A stretch of 64,000 nucleotides of DNA from Ligilactobacillus ubinensis (GCF_024160875.1 NZ_JAIULA010000012.1:1-64000); one strand, 5' to 3'; shown: positions 45,227 through 54,470, numbered from the stretch's first letter. Translations and numbers: made by a program. Notes: generated by a model not told the origin, from the sequence alone.

Positions 45227-46641
45227 CGCTAAAAAAGATTGATTATCGGAAGTTTATCTGGCCGATTGTCGTTGGTCTAATTCTCTGGTTTAGCGCTCCT
45301 TTGCGTCCAGCAGCACTTTCCTTAGCTGCTTGGCACATGTTTGCACTTTTCGTTGCTACAATTGTAGGTTGTATTGTTCAGCCGTTACCAATCGGAGCGG
45401 TAGCAATCCTTGGCTTTGTGGCCGCAACCCTCACAGGAACAGTCGATATTGATACTGCAGTTGCAGGTTTTGGTAATGGTAGTATTTGGTTAATTGCGAT
45501 GGCTTTTTTCATCTCGCGTGGCTTTATTAAAACTGGTTTAGGCCGGCGGATTGCCTTGAAATTTGTCCAGTTATTTGGTAAAAAAACATTAACCTTAGCT
45601 TATTCAATTATAGGTGTTGATTTGATTTTAGCACCCGCTACACCAAGTAATACTGCTCGTGCTGGTGGTGTTATCTATCCAATTATTGAGTCTTTAGCCC
45701 AAACATTTGATTCTGATCCCCAAAAAGGAACCGAACGTAAAATTGGCTCATTCTTAATATTTTCAGAGTTTCATGGTGATGCGATTACTGCTGCAATGTT
45801 TTTAACTGGGATGGCAGCTAACCCCTTAGCGCAAACCTTCGCAGCCGCTAAACATATTGAGTTAAGTTGGATGACTTGGTTTTTAGCCGCTTTAGTCCCT
45901 GGAATTATCTCGTTAATCTTAATTCCATTTCTTATTTATAAAATGTATCCACCTGAAATCAAAGAAACGCCCAACGCCAAAAAGTGGGCTGATCAAGAAC
46001 TCGCAAAGATGGGTAAAATATCCCTTGCAGAAAAAATGATGACTTGTATCTTCTTAGTCGCTCTATTACTCTGGATTACTGGAACACTTACTGGAATTGA
46101 TGCCACACTTACAGCATTTATCGCGTTAGGCCTTTTATTGATAACTGGTGTTCTAGAATGGCAAGATGTTTTACATGAAACAGGTGCTTGGAATACATTA
46201 ACTTGGTTCTCCGTTTTAGTAATGATGGCAACTGAGTTAAATAAATTAGGTTTTATCCCTTGGTTAAGTAACACTATCGCAAGTGAATTACACGGATTAA
46301 ATTGGTTTGTCGTTTTAGTAATTTTAATTATAACTTATTTTTATAGTCATTATTTATTCGCTAGTTCAACCGCACACGTTAGTGCCATGTATGCTGCCAT
46401 GTTAGGTGTTGCTTTAGCTGCCGGTGTACCAGGTACATTAGCCGCTTTGATGCTTGGTTTCTTTGGTAATTTATTTGCTTCAACAACTCATTATTCGTCT
46501 GGTCCCGCTCCAATCTATTTTGGATCAGGTTATGTAAAACAAACTGATTGGTGGCGCATGAACTTTATCTTAGGTTTAGTCTACCTTGTTATTTGGTTAT
46601 CAGTCGGTACCATTTGGACTAAGATTTTGGGCATTTGGTAA
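45223..46641 (+). CDS. DASS-family divalent anion transporter (citrate/malate/succinate)
   Basis: This 472-residue membrane protein with about 12 helices belongs to the DASS family (CitT/SdcS-like). Two hairpin motifs typical of the family are seen: APATPSNTARAGGVIYPI and ASSTAHVSAMYAAML. Its start ATGA overlaps the stop of the flavoprotein gene, so they are coupled. It may import malate or citrate, export succinate, or exchange them. A bidirectional terminator follows. Confidence 0.88.
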   Translation: MTLKKIDYRKFIWPIVVGLILWFSAPLRPAALSLAAWHMFALFVATIVGCIVQPLPIGAVAILGFVAATLTGTVDIDTAVAGFGNGSIWLIAMAFFISRGFIKTGLGRRIALKFVQLFGKKTLTLAYSIIGVDLILAPATPSNTARAGGVIYPIIESLAQTFDSDPQKGTERKIGSFLIFSEFHGDAITAAMFLTGMAANPLAQTFAAAKHIELSWMTWFLAALVPGIISLILIPFLIYKMYPPEIKETPNAKKWADQELAKMGKISLAEKMMTCIFLVALLLWITGTLTGIDATLTAFIALGLLLITGVLEWQDVLHETGAWNTLTWFSVLVMMATELNKLGFIPWLSNTIASELHGLNWFVVLVILIITYFYSHYLFASSTAHVSAMYAAMLGVALAAGVPGTLAALMLGFFGNLFASTTHYSSGPAPIYFGSGYVKQTDWWRMNFILGLVYLVIWLSVGTIWTKILGIW

Positions 46642-46687
46642 ATACCGCTTATTAACAGTAAATCTTCATTAACATATATATAATCAT

Positions 46688-46738
46688 AAAAAAGCAGAGG
46701 TAAAAAATCAAAAATCGATTTTTTACCTCTGCTTTTTA
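46688..46738. terminator. Strong bidirectional terminator
   Basis: A 21-bp stem (AAAAAGCAGAGGTAAAAAATC and its complement) flanked by A/T runs follows the DASS gene and also faces the end of the convergent oxidoreductase gene. Confidence 0.88.
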
Positions 46739-46818
46739 TTGTAAAAGAAAACACTATTCGCTATAAAACATCTGCTTTGAAGTACAGTTCTTAAATAGTC
46801 ACTTATTTGTAAATATCC

Positions 46819-47799
46819 TTAATCAAATGGATATTTCATTCCCCATGCATTACGAACACTATCTAAAATATGGGCAACATCATGAGAAATAGCCAATTGT
46901 CCATCATCTTGACCATTATCAATATAGCGTTGCATGTCGCGTACTTCATATCTTAAAGCCTGTGAATCATCTCCAGCGCTTAATGTTTCAGATTTTTGCT
47001 CATGAGCATCTGCTGTATATGTGATTTCAGCTGTTGTAGCACGTGGATAGTTGTTAATTTCCACATAACCCTTTGTTCCAGAAACCACCCCACGCTTTGG
47101 TTGTTTTGCTCGCATTGACAGAGCCATAACTGCTAATTGTTCTTCGTTATTTTTTAAGATGATTCCTGATTGTTCATCAACACCTGTCTCAAAAAATTTA
47201 ACTGTAGTAAGTACTGTGTTTGGCTTACTTGCTAGAAATGTTCTAGCAAATGCAGTTGCATATCCGCCAATATCTAATAATGCTCCTCCTGCAAGATCCT
47301 TATTGAAGAAACGATTCTTAGGGTCATAATCCTTTAAACTACCAAAGTTAACTTGAACTAACTTTATATCACCTAATTTTCCATCAGCAATTATTTTTTT
47401 AACTTGGTCGAAGACTGGCATATGGTATAGCGTTAATCCTTCAGTTAAGATTAGACCTTTTTCCTTAGCCAATGCAGCTACTTCATCAAATTGCTTAGCA
47501 TTAACAGTAATTGCCTTTTCACAAAAGACATGCTTTCCAGCTTCTAGCGCAGCTTTAATATAGTCGTAGTGATAAGTATGAGGAGTTGCGATATAGATTA
47601 TATCTACTGCAGGATCATTAATCATCTGCTTTGCATCAGTGTATGTCTTAGTTACATTTTTTTCTGTTGCAAACTTTTGTAACATTTCTTCGTTAATATC
47701 AGCAACAGCATATACTTCTCCATTAACATCATTTAAAGCATCTGCCATTTCATGAGCAATCCAACCTGTTCCAACCATACCCCAATTATATTTTGTCAT
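46819..47799 (-). CDS. Gfo/Idh/MocA-family oxidoreductase
   Basis: The 326-residue protein has an N-terminal NAD(P)-binding Rossmann domain (WGMVGTGWIAHEMA, then IATPHTYHYDY and the family EKAITVN motif with HVFCEKAI) and a C-terminal alpha/beta domain (about 125-326). The Lys of EKAI is the usual catalytic residue. It is encoded two bases downstream of an RpiA-like gene and divergent from a PTS operon, so it probably oxidises or reduces a sugar or sugar phosphate in that pathway. The substrate is unknown. Confidence 0.82.
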   Translation of the reverse strand: MTKYNWGMVGTGWIAHEMADALNDVNGEVYAVADINEEMLQKFATEKNVTKTYTDAKQMINDPAVDIIYIATPHTYHYDYIKAALEAGKHVFCEKAITVNAKQFDEVAALAKEKGLILTEGLTLYHMPVFDQVKKIIADGKLGDIKLVQVNFGSLKDYDPKNRFFNKDLAGGALLDIGGYATAFARTFLASKPNTVLTTVKFFETGVDEQSGIILKNNEEQLAVMALSMRAKQPKRGVVSGTKGYVEINNYPRATTAEITYTADAHEQKSETLSAGDDSQALRYEVRDMQRYIDNGQDDGQLAISHDVAHILDSVRNAWGMKYPFD

Positions 47800-47801
47800 A
47801 A

Positions 47802-48479
47802 TTAATCTTCCTTTCTAAATTTACGTATTTTACCATTTTTATCAAAAGTTAAAGCGCCTGTAACCATATTTTCAAAAAACGATGTTGCAACAACTCCATT
47901 TTGCTGTGCAATAGTTGCATTAATGCTTGCAATATCATTCCAATTCTCTGCATAACAATCTATCAATAAATTTCCGCTTGGTGTTCTGGCATATCCTGCA
48001 ATATTTTGCGCTGTCCTAATAGTATATGTCAGTGCTAGTTCTTCAAGTTTATGTTGAATTACTTTTTTGGAAACATCAGTTATCTCGATTGTTAGGGGAA
48101 CTTTAGGATTAAGCACCTCGGTCACTCTTTCTAAGGGTGTCAAAATAATATACCTATCTGCTAATTTTGCCACTACTTTTTCAAAAAGATGGATCCCACC
48201 GTTACTTTTTAGAGCATTAAGCTCCATATCTAATGAATCACAACCATCAAATGCCAAATCAATTTGCGTCATTTCAGCAATACTTGTAATTTGCATACCT
48301 AGCAAATTGCAATACTTTTTTGTAATTTCAGAAGGTGTGCAAATCGTTAGATTTAAATTATTTTCTTTCGCCAATGCAGAAGCAAGTTTAGCCACATTAC
48401 TCCCACCACCTAAACTTATCTTCATATTAGGTTTAATAAGTTTTACAGCTTCTTTTATTAACGCATCCAAATCAGTCAC
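47802..48479 (-). CDS. Ribose-5-phosphate isomerase A-like isomerase
   Basis: The 225-residue protein is an RpiA family member with the phosphate-loop ISLGGGSNVA (21-30) and an intact catalytic set aligning with E. coli RpiA: Asp78 and Asp81 in FDGCDSLD, Lys91 in LKSNGG and Glu100. The flanking sequence is unlike housekeeping RpiA (DGCDSLD rather than DGADEI). It is in a sugar locus with PTS, Gfo/Idh and RpiR genes, so it may isomerise an unusual aldose/ketose phosphate rather than ribose-5-phosphate. Confidence 0.8.
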   Translation of the reverse strand: MTDLDALIKEAVKLIKPNMKISLGGGSNVAKLASALAKENNLNLTICTPSEITKKYCNLLGMQITSIAEMTQIDLAFDGCDSLDMELNALKSNGGIHLFEKVVAKLADRYIILTPLERVTEVLNPKVPLTIEITDVSKKVIQHKLEELALTYTIRTAQNIAGYARTPSGNLLIDCYAENWNDIASINATIAQQNGVVATSFFENMVTGALTFDKNGKIRKFRKED

Positions 48480-48513
48480 CTCTTTAATAATCTAATTTTT
48501 TATTTTTGTTAAT

Positions 48514-48624
48514 GAAAATAATTTACAAACAAATCATAGTATACGAAAATTATTTTGTCAACATATTAAGTTTATTGTTGACTTTTTTTAAAATACAAGT
48601 TACATTTATTTTGTAATTTATTTC
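48514..48624. promoter_or_regulatory. Divergent promoters with three GAAAAT-type repeats
   Basis: Minus strand: TTGACA (48556-48561), 17 bases, TATGAT (48533-48538). Plus strand: TTGACT (48578-48583), 17 bases, TACATT (48601-48606). Three related sites flank them: GAAAATAATTTACAAA (48514-48529), GAAAATTATTTTGTCAA (48545-48561) and, inverted, TTTTGTAATTTATTTC (48609-48624). They are candidate sites for the RpiR-type regulator. Confidence 0.7.
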
Positions 48625-48657
48625 ATAAAAAAAATATAAACGAAAGAAGTTTTCATT

Positions 48658-50550
48658 ATGGATATATCAAATATACTAAAAAAAGATATTATGATTATGA
48701 ATTTACAAGCAACATCCAAAGATGAAGCCCTCCGTGAAATGGCTAATTCATTTTTTGTAAACGGTTTAATCGACGATAAAGAACTTTTTATCCAAGATAT
48801 CTTTAAACGTGAACAAGAAGCAACCACAGGAATTGGTGATGGTATTGCAATTCCACATGCACGTAATAAAGCTGTTAAGACACCTGCTATTCTCTTTGCC
48901 AAAAGCGCAAATGGAATTGAATATAATGCACTTGATGGTAATCCAGTCTATCTGTTTTTTATGATTGCCGCACCAGCTAATGCTGACAACATGCATTTAC
49001 AAGCTTTAGCAAGTCTTTCATCACTGCTATTAGATTCCACCTTAATTGCGAAATTAAAATTAGCAAAAACACCGACAGAAGTTCAGCAGCTATTCAAAGA
49101 AGCAAGTGTTAAAAAAGATAGCAATCTTCAAGACAATACAGAAAAAGATCTACCTTTAGTTGTTGCAGTAACTGCATGTCCAACTGGAATTGCCCATACA
49201 TATATGGCTGAATCAGCCTTACTTGATGCTGGGAAGAAAATGAACGTTCGAATGCGCGTTGAAACAAACGGCTCCGAAGGTGTCAAGCATCGGCTAAGCT
49301 CTGAAGAAATTAATAATGCTGTGGGTGTAATTGTTGCAGCAGACAAGAAGGTCGAGATAAATCGCTTTTCAGGTAAAAAAGTCTTACAAACAGCTGTTGT
49401 TGATGGTATTAAGAAACCTGAAGAACTTATTCAACGTGTCTTAGATGGTAATTTAGCTACTTTTAAAGGTGGCAAAGACAGCACAAATTCAAGTGAATCG
49501 GATGAACGTGGCAGCATTTGGCACAATGTTTACCAAGACTTGATGAGTGGCATTTCAAATATGCTGCCTTTTGTTGTCGGCGGTGGTATTTTAATGGCAA
49601 TTTCCTTCTTGTTAGAGCAATCATTCGGTAAAACATCAACAGCATTTATCTACCTAAATTCACTTGGATCAAATGCTTTTAGCTTTTTAATACCAATTCT
49701 AGCTGGATTTATTGCCTTTTCAATTGCTGATCGTCCAGCAATGATGCCTGGTTTTGTTGGTGGTTATATGGCTACCCAATCTAGTGCTAGTATCATTAAG
49801 TCAAGTGGCAGCGCTGGTTTCATTGGTGGGATAATCGCCGGATTTATTGCAGGCTACTTAATGTTATTACTAAAAAAACTATTTGCTAAATTACCTAAGT
49901 CATTAGACGGCTTGAAACCTATGATTATTTTCCCTGTAATTGGCTTGTTTCTAGTTGGTACGCTCATGTACTTTCTAATTGATCCTATTTTTTCCGTTGT
50001 TAACCTCTCCTTAGTTAACTTCCTGACACATATGGGAACTGCAAATGCTATTTTGTTAGGTGCTATTCTCGGTGGGATGCAAGCTGTTGATTTAGGCGGC
50101 CCGGTAAATAAAGCTGCCTACACAACCGCAATCGGTGTTTTAACAGCAACTGGAAATGGTAGCATGATGGCTTCTGTGATGGTTGGTGGTATGATTCCGC
50201 CATTAGCAATTGCTATTGCAACAACAATTTGGAAAAATAAATTTACTGAAGATGAACGCAAAGCTGGCCTTAGCAATTACATTCTTGGAATTTCATTCAT
50301 TACTGAAGGAGCTATTCCATTCGCAATTGCTGATCCGATGCGCGTAATCGGTTCTTGTATAGTTGGTTCTGCCATTGGTGGTGGCTTAGCTCAATTGTGG
50401 AATGTTAGTGTTCCTGCTCCACACGGTGGCCTTTGGGTTGTTTTACTAATGCATAATCCTCTGTATTTCATACTTGCATTAATAATTGGAGCTCTTATAG
50501 CTGGCACAATCTATGGTATTTGGAAACCAAAAAAAGATAACGCTTTTTAG
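48658..50550 (+). CDS. PTS fructose-family EIIABC transporter
   Basis: The 630-residue protein has domains in the order IIA (about 1-150, phospho-His67 in AIPHARN), IIB (about 163-265, phospho-Cys174 in VTACPTGIAHTYMA) and IIC (about 285-625). This is the complete fructose/mannitol-superfamily arrangement (FruA-like), which phosphorylates a hexose or hexitol on entry. There is no fructose-1-phosphate kinase nearby. Instead the locus has an RpiA-like isomerase, a Gfo/Idh oxidoreductase and an RpiR regulator, so the substrate is probably not plain fructose. Confidence 0.88.
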   Translation: MDISNILKKDIMIMNLQATSKDEALREMANSFFVNGLIDDKELFIQDIFKREQEATTGIGDGIAIPHARNKAVKTPAILFAKSANGIEYNALDGNPVYLFFMIAAPANADNMHLQALASLSSLLLDSTLIAKLKLAKTPTEVQQLFKEASVKKDSNLQDNTEKDLPLVVAVTACPTGIAHTYMAESALLDAGKKMNVRMRVETNGSEGVKHRLSSEEINNAVGVIVAADKKVEINRFSGKKVLQTAVVDGIKKPEELIQRVLDGNLATFKGGKDSTNSSESDERGSIWHNVYQDLMSGISNMLPFVVGGGILMAISFLLEQSFGKTSTAFIYLNSLGSNAFSFLIPILAGFIAFSIADRPAMMPGFVGGYMATQSSASIIKSSGSAGFIGGIIAGFIAGYLMLLLKKLFAKLPKSLDGLKPMIIFPVIGLFLVGTLMYFLIDPIFSVVNLSLVNFLTHMGTANAILLGAILGGMQAVDLGGPVNKAAYTTAIGVLTATGNGSMMASVMVGGMIPPLAIAIATTIWKNKFTEDERKAGLSNYILGISFITEGAIPFAIADPMRVIGSCIVGSAIGGGLAQLWNVSVPAPHGGLWVVLLMHNPLYFILALIIGALIAGTIYGIWKPKKDNAF

Positions 50551-50609
50551 TAAATAGATGCTATGATATAAGTAATTCAATTTTGTACGGTTATCTGGAG
50601 GCTGAATTA

Positions 50610-51449
50610 ATGAATACCGGAAATGTTATTGATACAATCTATAGTAATCTAAATACTATGACACAAAATGACAAAAAAATTGCTCAAGTCATTTTGAAGA
50701 ACCCTGGCGAAGCAGTTAATTACACAATCTCTGAACTTGCAGCAAAAGCAGCTGTTAGTGAAGCATCAGTTTCGCGTTTTTGTAAAAATCTGCAACTAGC
50801 CGGCTTTCATCAATTAAAAATCGAATTAGCAAAAGTTTCTGGTGAAGAGTCTAGCTATTACAAATCTGTCAACATCGATAATATCCAACAAGCACTTGCT
50901 AATATCAAAGATAATAAAAATGCTGAAATTACAAATACGTTATCTAGCATTACCACTACAACTATAAAAAAGATTATGAAATTAATTAAGGATTCAAGAG
51001 TGGTTCAAATCGCTGCTGAGGGAAATACTTTCCCAGTTGTTGAAGATGCGGCTTATCGTTTTAACCAAATCGGAATTTTAGCTATTTGTTCAGAATCGTG
51101 GCAGACTTCAATTGGACAAACCCTTAATCTAACTAAGAATGATCTTTTGCTGGTCATTTCAAATTCTGGCGAGTCAAAATCATTATTAGCTCAAATTAAT
51201 ATCGCTCAAAAGCAAGGCATGAAAGTCATCGCAATTACAAATCGCAGTGATTCGCCAATTGCGCTAAAAGCTGATTATCACTTACGTACAGCCGTTAGGC
51301 AACGTGTATTGCAGTCCGAATATTATTTTTCAAGAATTGCTGCAATGACTGTTATTGAAACTATCTTCTTACTCTTAATTGCTGAAGATCGAGAACGATT
51401 GGGTAAAATCATGGACCACGAAACACTTATTTCCGAAACAAAAATCTAA
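50610..51449 (+). CDS. RpiR-family regulator of the PTS/isomerase locus
   Basis: The 279-residue protein has an N-terminal HTH_6 domain (YTISELAAKAAVSEASVSRF region, about 35-60) and a C-terminal SIS sugar-phosphate-sensing domain (about 115-250). I start it at the ATG at 50610, which has a GGAGG site nine bases upstream; the frame is open to 50583 without a site. It follows the PTS gene by 59 bases and has its own terminator. It probably binds the repeats at 48514-48624. Confidence 0.85.
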   Translation: MNTGNVIDTIYSNLNTMTQNDKKIAQVILKNPGEAVNYTISELAAKAAVSEASVSRFCKNLQLAGFHQLKIELAKVSGEESSYYKSVNIDNIQQALANIKDNKNAEITNTLSSITTTTIKKIMKLIKDSRVVQIAAEGNTFPVVEDAAYRFNQIGILAICSESWQTSIGQTLNLTKNDLLLVISNSGESKSLLAQINIAQKQGMKVIAITNRSDSPIALKADYHLRTAVRQRVLQSEYYFSRIAAMTVIETIFLLLIAEDRERLGKIMDHETLISETKI

Positions 51450-51565
51450 TCTCTACTGCTTACCTATTCAAAATAAGCATAGTTAGCATTTCTTTAGGTA
51501 TAACTTACTGGTAGATGTTGGAGGAAAACCGTATTTTCTGCACTACGCCAAATATTAAGCTTTCT

Positions 51566-51595
51566 GAGCCCGGAACTTTTGTTCTAGGCTCTTTT
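51566..51595 (+). terminator. Intrinsic terminator of the PTS-rpiR operon
   Basis: A hairpin (GAGCC and GAAC with GTTC and GGCTC, loop TTTT) followed by four T residues lies about 120 bases past the regulator stop codon. Confidence 0.7.
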
Positions 51596-51616
51596 CATCT
51601 TCAAATAATTGATACC

Positions 51617-51664
51617 AAAATCACCCCTTTAAAAGTAGATGATTACCTTTAGAGGGGGGATTTG
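51617..51664 (-). terminator. Intrinsic terminator of the CoADR-cstR operon
   Basis: AAATCACCCCTTTAAA pairs with TTTAGAGGGGGGATTT with two mismatches, followed on the minus strand by T residues, just beyond the cstR stop codon. Confidence 0.65.
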
Positions 51665-51678
51665 TTTTAGACAGTTAT

Positions 51679-51945
51679 TTATTTTTTAATAATCATCTGA
51701 ATTGCTTCTTGCAGTTTCTTTGATTGTTCATCCACATTATTACTTGGATTTTCTAGACAGTTTTGTAAATTTTCAGCAACGATAATACCCATTGTTCGAT
51801 CAATACTAGAACGTACCGCACTTAGTTGAGTTATAATATCAATGCATTCTTTTTGGTCATCAATCATCTTTTGCACACCACGCAACTGTCCTTCAGTACG
51901 CCGCAGACGGTTTATAATCTTCTTTTGATTGTCTTCTTCAATCAT
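51679..51945 (-). CDS. cstR: CsoR/CstR-family repressor, CstR-type persulfide sensor
   Basis: The 88-residue all-helical protein belongs to the CsoR/RcnR family (IINRLRRTEGQLRGVQKMI). It keeps the two cysteines Cys34 and Cys63 but has Asn59 where copper-sensing CsoR has the ligand His. This pattern is that of CstR, which forms di- or polysulfide bridges with reactive sulfur species and leaves DNA. It lies 53 bases downstream of a CoADR-rhodanese-TusA-DsrE gene and next to a divergent rhodanese operon. Its operators are probably the ATACC-N6-GGTAT repeats in the three promoters at 9.3 and 54.5 kb. Confidence 0.85.
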   Translation of the reverse strand: MIEEDNQKKIINRLRRTEGQLRGVQKMIDDQKECIDIITQLSAVRSSIDRTMGIIVAENLQNCLENPSNNVDEQSKKLQEAIQMIIKK

Positions 51946-51998
51946 ATATATGCTCCTTTTTCTACTTTTAATTAATCATAGCCTAAAACAAGCAAAAA

Positions 51999-54470
51999 TT
52001 AAATAAACAAGTTCAGATTGGCTTGTTCACTATCACCAAGATACGTTGCTACTCCACCATATTCTACAAAGTCAAATAGCTCTTCTTTTTGGACTCCCAT
52101 AATATCCATACTCATTGTGCAGGCAACAAATTTTATCCCTAATTTTTGTGCTCTGTCAATCATTTCTGGCAATGGATCAACATTTTTTTGTTTCATTACT
52201 TTCTTAATCATCTTACGACCTAAGCCGGCCATATTCATTGAAGAAATCTTTAAATGATCTGCATCTTTGGGTAGCATCACATCAAACATTTTTGCAATTC
52301 CTGATTTCTGGATTAAATGTTTTTTGAGAATACTTAATCCCCAAAATGTAAAGAAGAGTGTTACTTTCTTACCCATTGCAGCAGCACCAGTAGCAATAAT
52401 CATGGCAGCTAATGCTTTATCATAATTACCACTGAAAACAACCATTGTTGCCCCATCTTTAGTTTCAATAAGCTGACCTTCTTTAAGATTGGCAAGACTA
52501 GCCTGGCTTAATTGAACGCCGGTTTTTCCTTTTTGCAATGTTGCTTGGACTTTATTACCCTTAATATCATTAGTCAAAACTGTATTACTGGTGTTTTTAG
52601 CCCAAGATTCAATATCTGAACTAAAGCCAAAATCACTAGCAGTAACCACTAATTGATCACCATTTTGCATTTTGTCCATCTGCTCTTTTACCTTTAGAAT
52701 AGGGCCTGGACATTGAAGGCCACATGCATCCAGTTCAAATTGTGCTGTTTTTCCTGCTGCATTATCTATTTCTTGAACATCCTTTGAAATAACTGGTTTA
52801 CTATTTTTAAATGGAGTGTTTTTTATTTGATAGTGCCCGATTTTATAAGTTTTAAAACCACCATCTAGATTCTTAACATCAAACCCAGCTTGCATTAAAA
52901 TACGTGCCACATTATATCCACGCTGTCCAACCTGACAATAAACATATATCGGCTGATCTTTGGGTAACTCTGTTAGTCGGTGCCGTAGTGTACTTAAAGG
53001 AATCAAATGGCTGCCTGGTAATGTACCTAAACTCAGCTCAAATTCTTCACGTACATCTAAGAAGTAAGCATGCGCTGCTAATAATTCATCTACTTGTGAC
53101 CATTGAATAGTTGCTACTTTATGCGCCAAAACATTGTCAGCTGTATAACCTAGCATATTTACTGGATCTTTAGCACTAGAATATGGTGGTGCATATGAAA
53201 GTTCAAGTCCGGCTAATTGAGCTGCTGTCGCTCCTAGTTTCATTGCTGTTGCGATCACATCAATACGTTTTTCAACCCCTTCAACTCCAATCCCTTGCGC
53301 ACCATAAATTTCTCCTTTTTTTCCAAAAAGCAGTTTTAAATGCAGTGGCCCTGCATCTGGGTAATAACCCGCATGTGAATTAGGATGAATATGAATAACT
53401 TGAAAATCAAGTTTTTTTCTACGTAAAGCCTGTTCATTATTTCCTGTAGCTGCCACCGTCAATTCAAATACCTTAGCGACAGATGTTCCCTGTGTTGCAT
53501 CATAACTTGCCGAGATTCCATTAATCACATCAGCTACTAAACGTCCTTGCCGATTTGCTGGCCAAGCCAAAGGAATATTAGTTGCTGTATGCCCCACAAA
53601 ATCAGGAACTTCAATTACATCACCAATTGCATAAATATCAGCATAGTTAGTTTTCATTTGTGCATCAACTTTAATGCCTTGCTTGAATCCCAATTCTATC
53701 CCACACTCTTTAGCTAAGGTGCTGTCTGGTAATACTCCAATTGACAAGACAGTTAGGTCGGATTGAAGTTTTGTTCCGCTAGTTAAAATTAATTCTTTAC
53801 CATTTTCACGAAATTCTTTTAGCCCATCATTTAAATATAATTGTACTTTATGCAATTTAATTTGAGCATGAATTTGTTGTGCCATCTCAAAATCAATATT
53901 AGGCATTACTTGAGGTGACATCTCAACTAACTGAACGTTAATGCCTAGCTTAGTTAGATTTTCCATCATTTCAAGTCCGATAAAACCACCGCCAATAATT
54001 GAAGCTGCTTGGACGTTGTTTTTTTGAATATAAGCCTTGATCTTGTCCATATCAGGAATATTCCGTAATGAAAAGACATTTTCAGCAGTGTCTAACCCTG
54101 TAATCTTAGGTGTAATTGCCTTAGCGCCTGTCGAGATAATCAACTTATCAAACGTCTCTTGATACCTTTTATTTGTTTGATGATTAACCACTTCGACATA
54201 ATGTTCTTTGGGATGGATGGCCGTTACTTCCGAAAAATTACGAATATCTAAGCCATATTGTGCTTGCATACCCTCAACTGTTTGTAAAAGCAAGTTTTCA
54301 CGTTCTTTAATCACGCCACCAATATGATATGGCAAACCACAGTTAGCGAAAGAAATATATTCTCCTTTTTCAAACAAAATAATCTCATCATCTTCACTCA
54401 ATCTGCGTAATCTAGTTGCTGCCGTTGCACCACCAGCAACTCCACCGATAATCAATATTTTTTTAGTCAT
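51999..54470 (-). CDS. CoA-disulfide (persulfide) reductase-rhodanese-TusA-DsrE fusion, second copy
   Basis: The 823-residue protein has the same four modules as the 6676-9141 product: flavin reductase with redox Cys44 in SFANCGLPYH, rhodanese (active loop YCQVGQRG), TusA (CGLQCPGP) and DsrE2 (about 670-823). The two are similar along their entire length, so one arose by duplication. This copy is in an operon with cstR, which suggests autoregulated persulfide detoxification. Its promoter carries a perfect TATAAT -10 box and a 20-bp operator. A TauE/YeeE-type transporter, often present in cst operons, is not found here. Confidence 0.9.
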   Translation of the reverse strand: MTKKILIIGGVAGGATAATRLRRLSEDDEIILFEKGEYISFANCGLPYHIGGVIKERENLLLQTVEGMQAQYGLDIRNFSEVTAIHPKEHYVEVVNHQTNKRYQETFDKLIISTGAKAITPKITGLDTAENVFSLRNIPDMDKIKAYIQKNNVQAASIIGGGFIGLEMMENLTKLGINVQLVEMSPQVMPNIDFEMAQQIHAQIKLHKVQLYLNDGLKEFRENGKELILTSGTKLQSDLTVLSIGVLPDSTLAKECGIELGFKQGIKVDAQMKTNYADIYAIGDVIEVPDFVGHTATNIPLAWPANRQGRLVADVINGISASYDATQGTSVAKVFELTVAATGNNEQALRRKKLDFQVIHIHPNSHAGYYPDAGPLHLKLLFGKKGEIYGAQGIGVEGVEKRIDVIATAMKLGATAAQLAGLELSYAPPYSSAKDPVNMLGYTADNVLAHKVATIQWSQVDELLAAHAYFLDVREEFELSLGTLPGSHLIPLSTLRHRLTELPKDQPIYVYCQVGQRGYNVARILMQAGFDVKNLDGGFKTYKIGHYQIKNTPFKNSKPVISKDVQEIDNAAGKTAQFELDACGLQCPGPILKVKEQMDKMQNGDQLVVTASDFGFSSDIESWAKNTSNTVLTNDIKGNKVQATLQKGKTGVQLSQASLANLKEGQLIETKDGATMVVFSGNYDKALAAMIIATGAAAMGKKVTLFFTFWGLSILKKHLIQKSGIAKMFDVMLPKDADHLKISSMNMAGLGRKMIKKVMKQKNVDPLPEMIDRAQKLGIKFVACTMSMDIMGVQKEELFDFVEYGGVATYLGDSEQANLNLFI

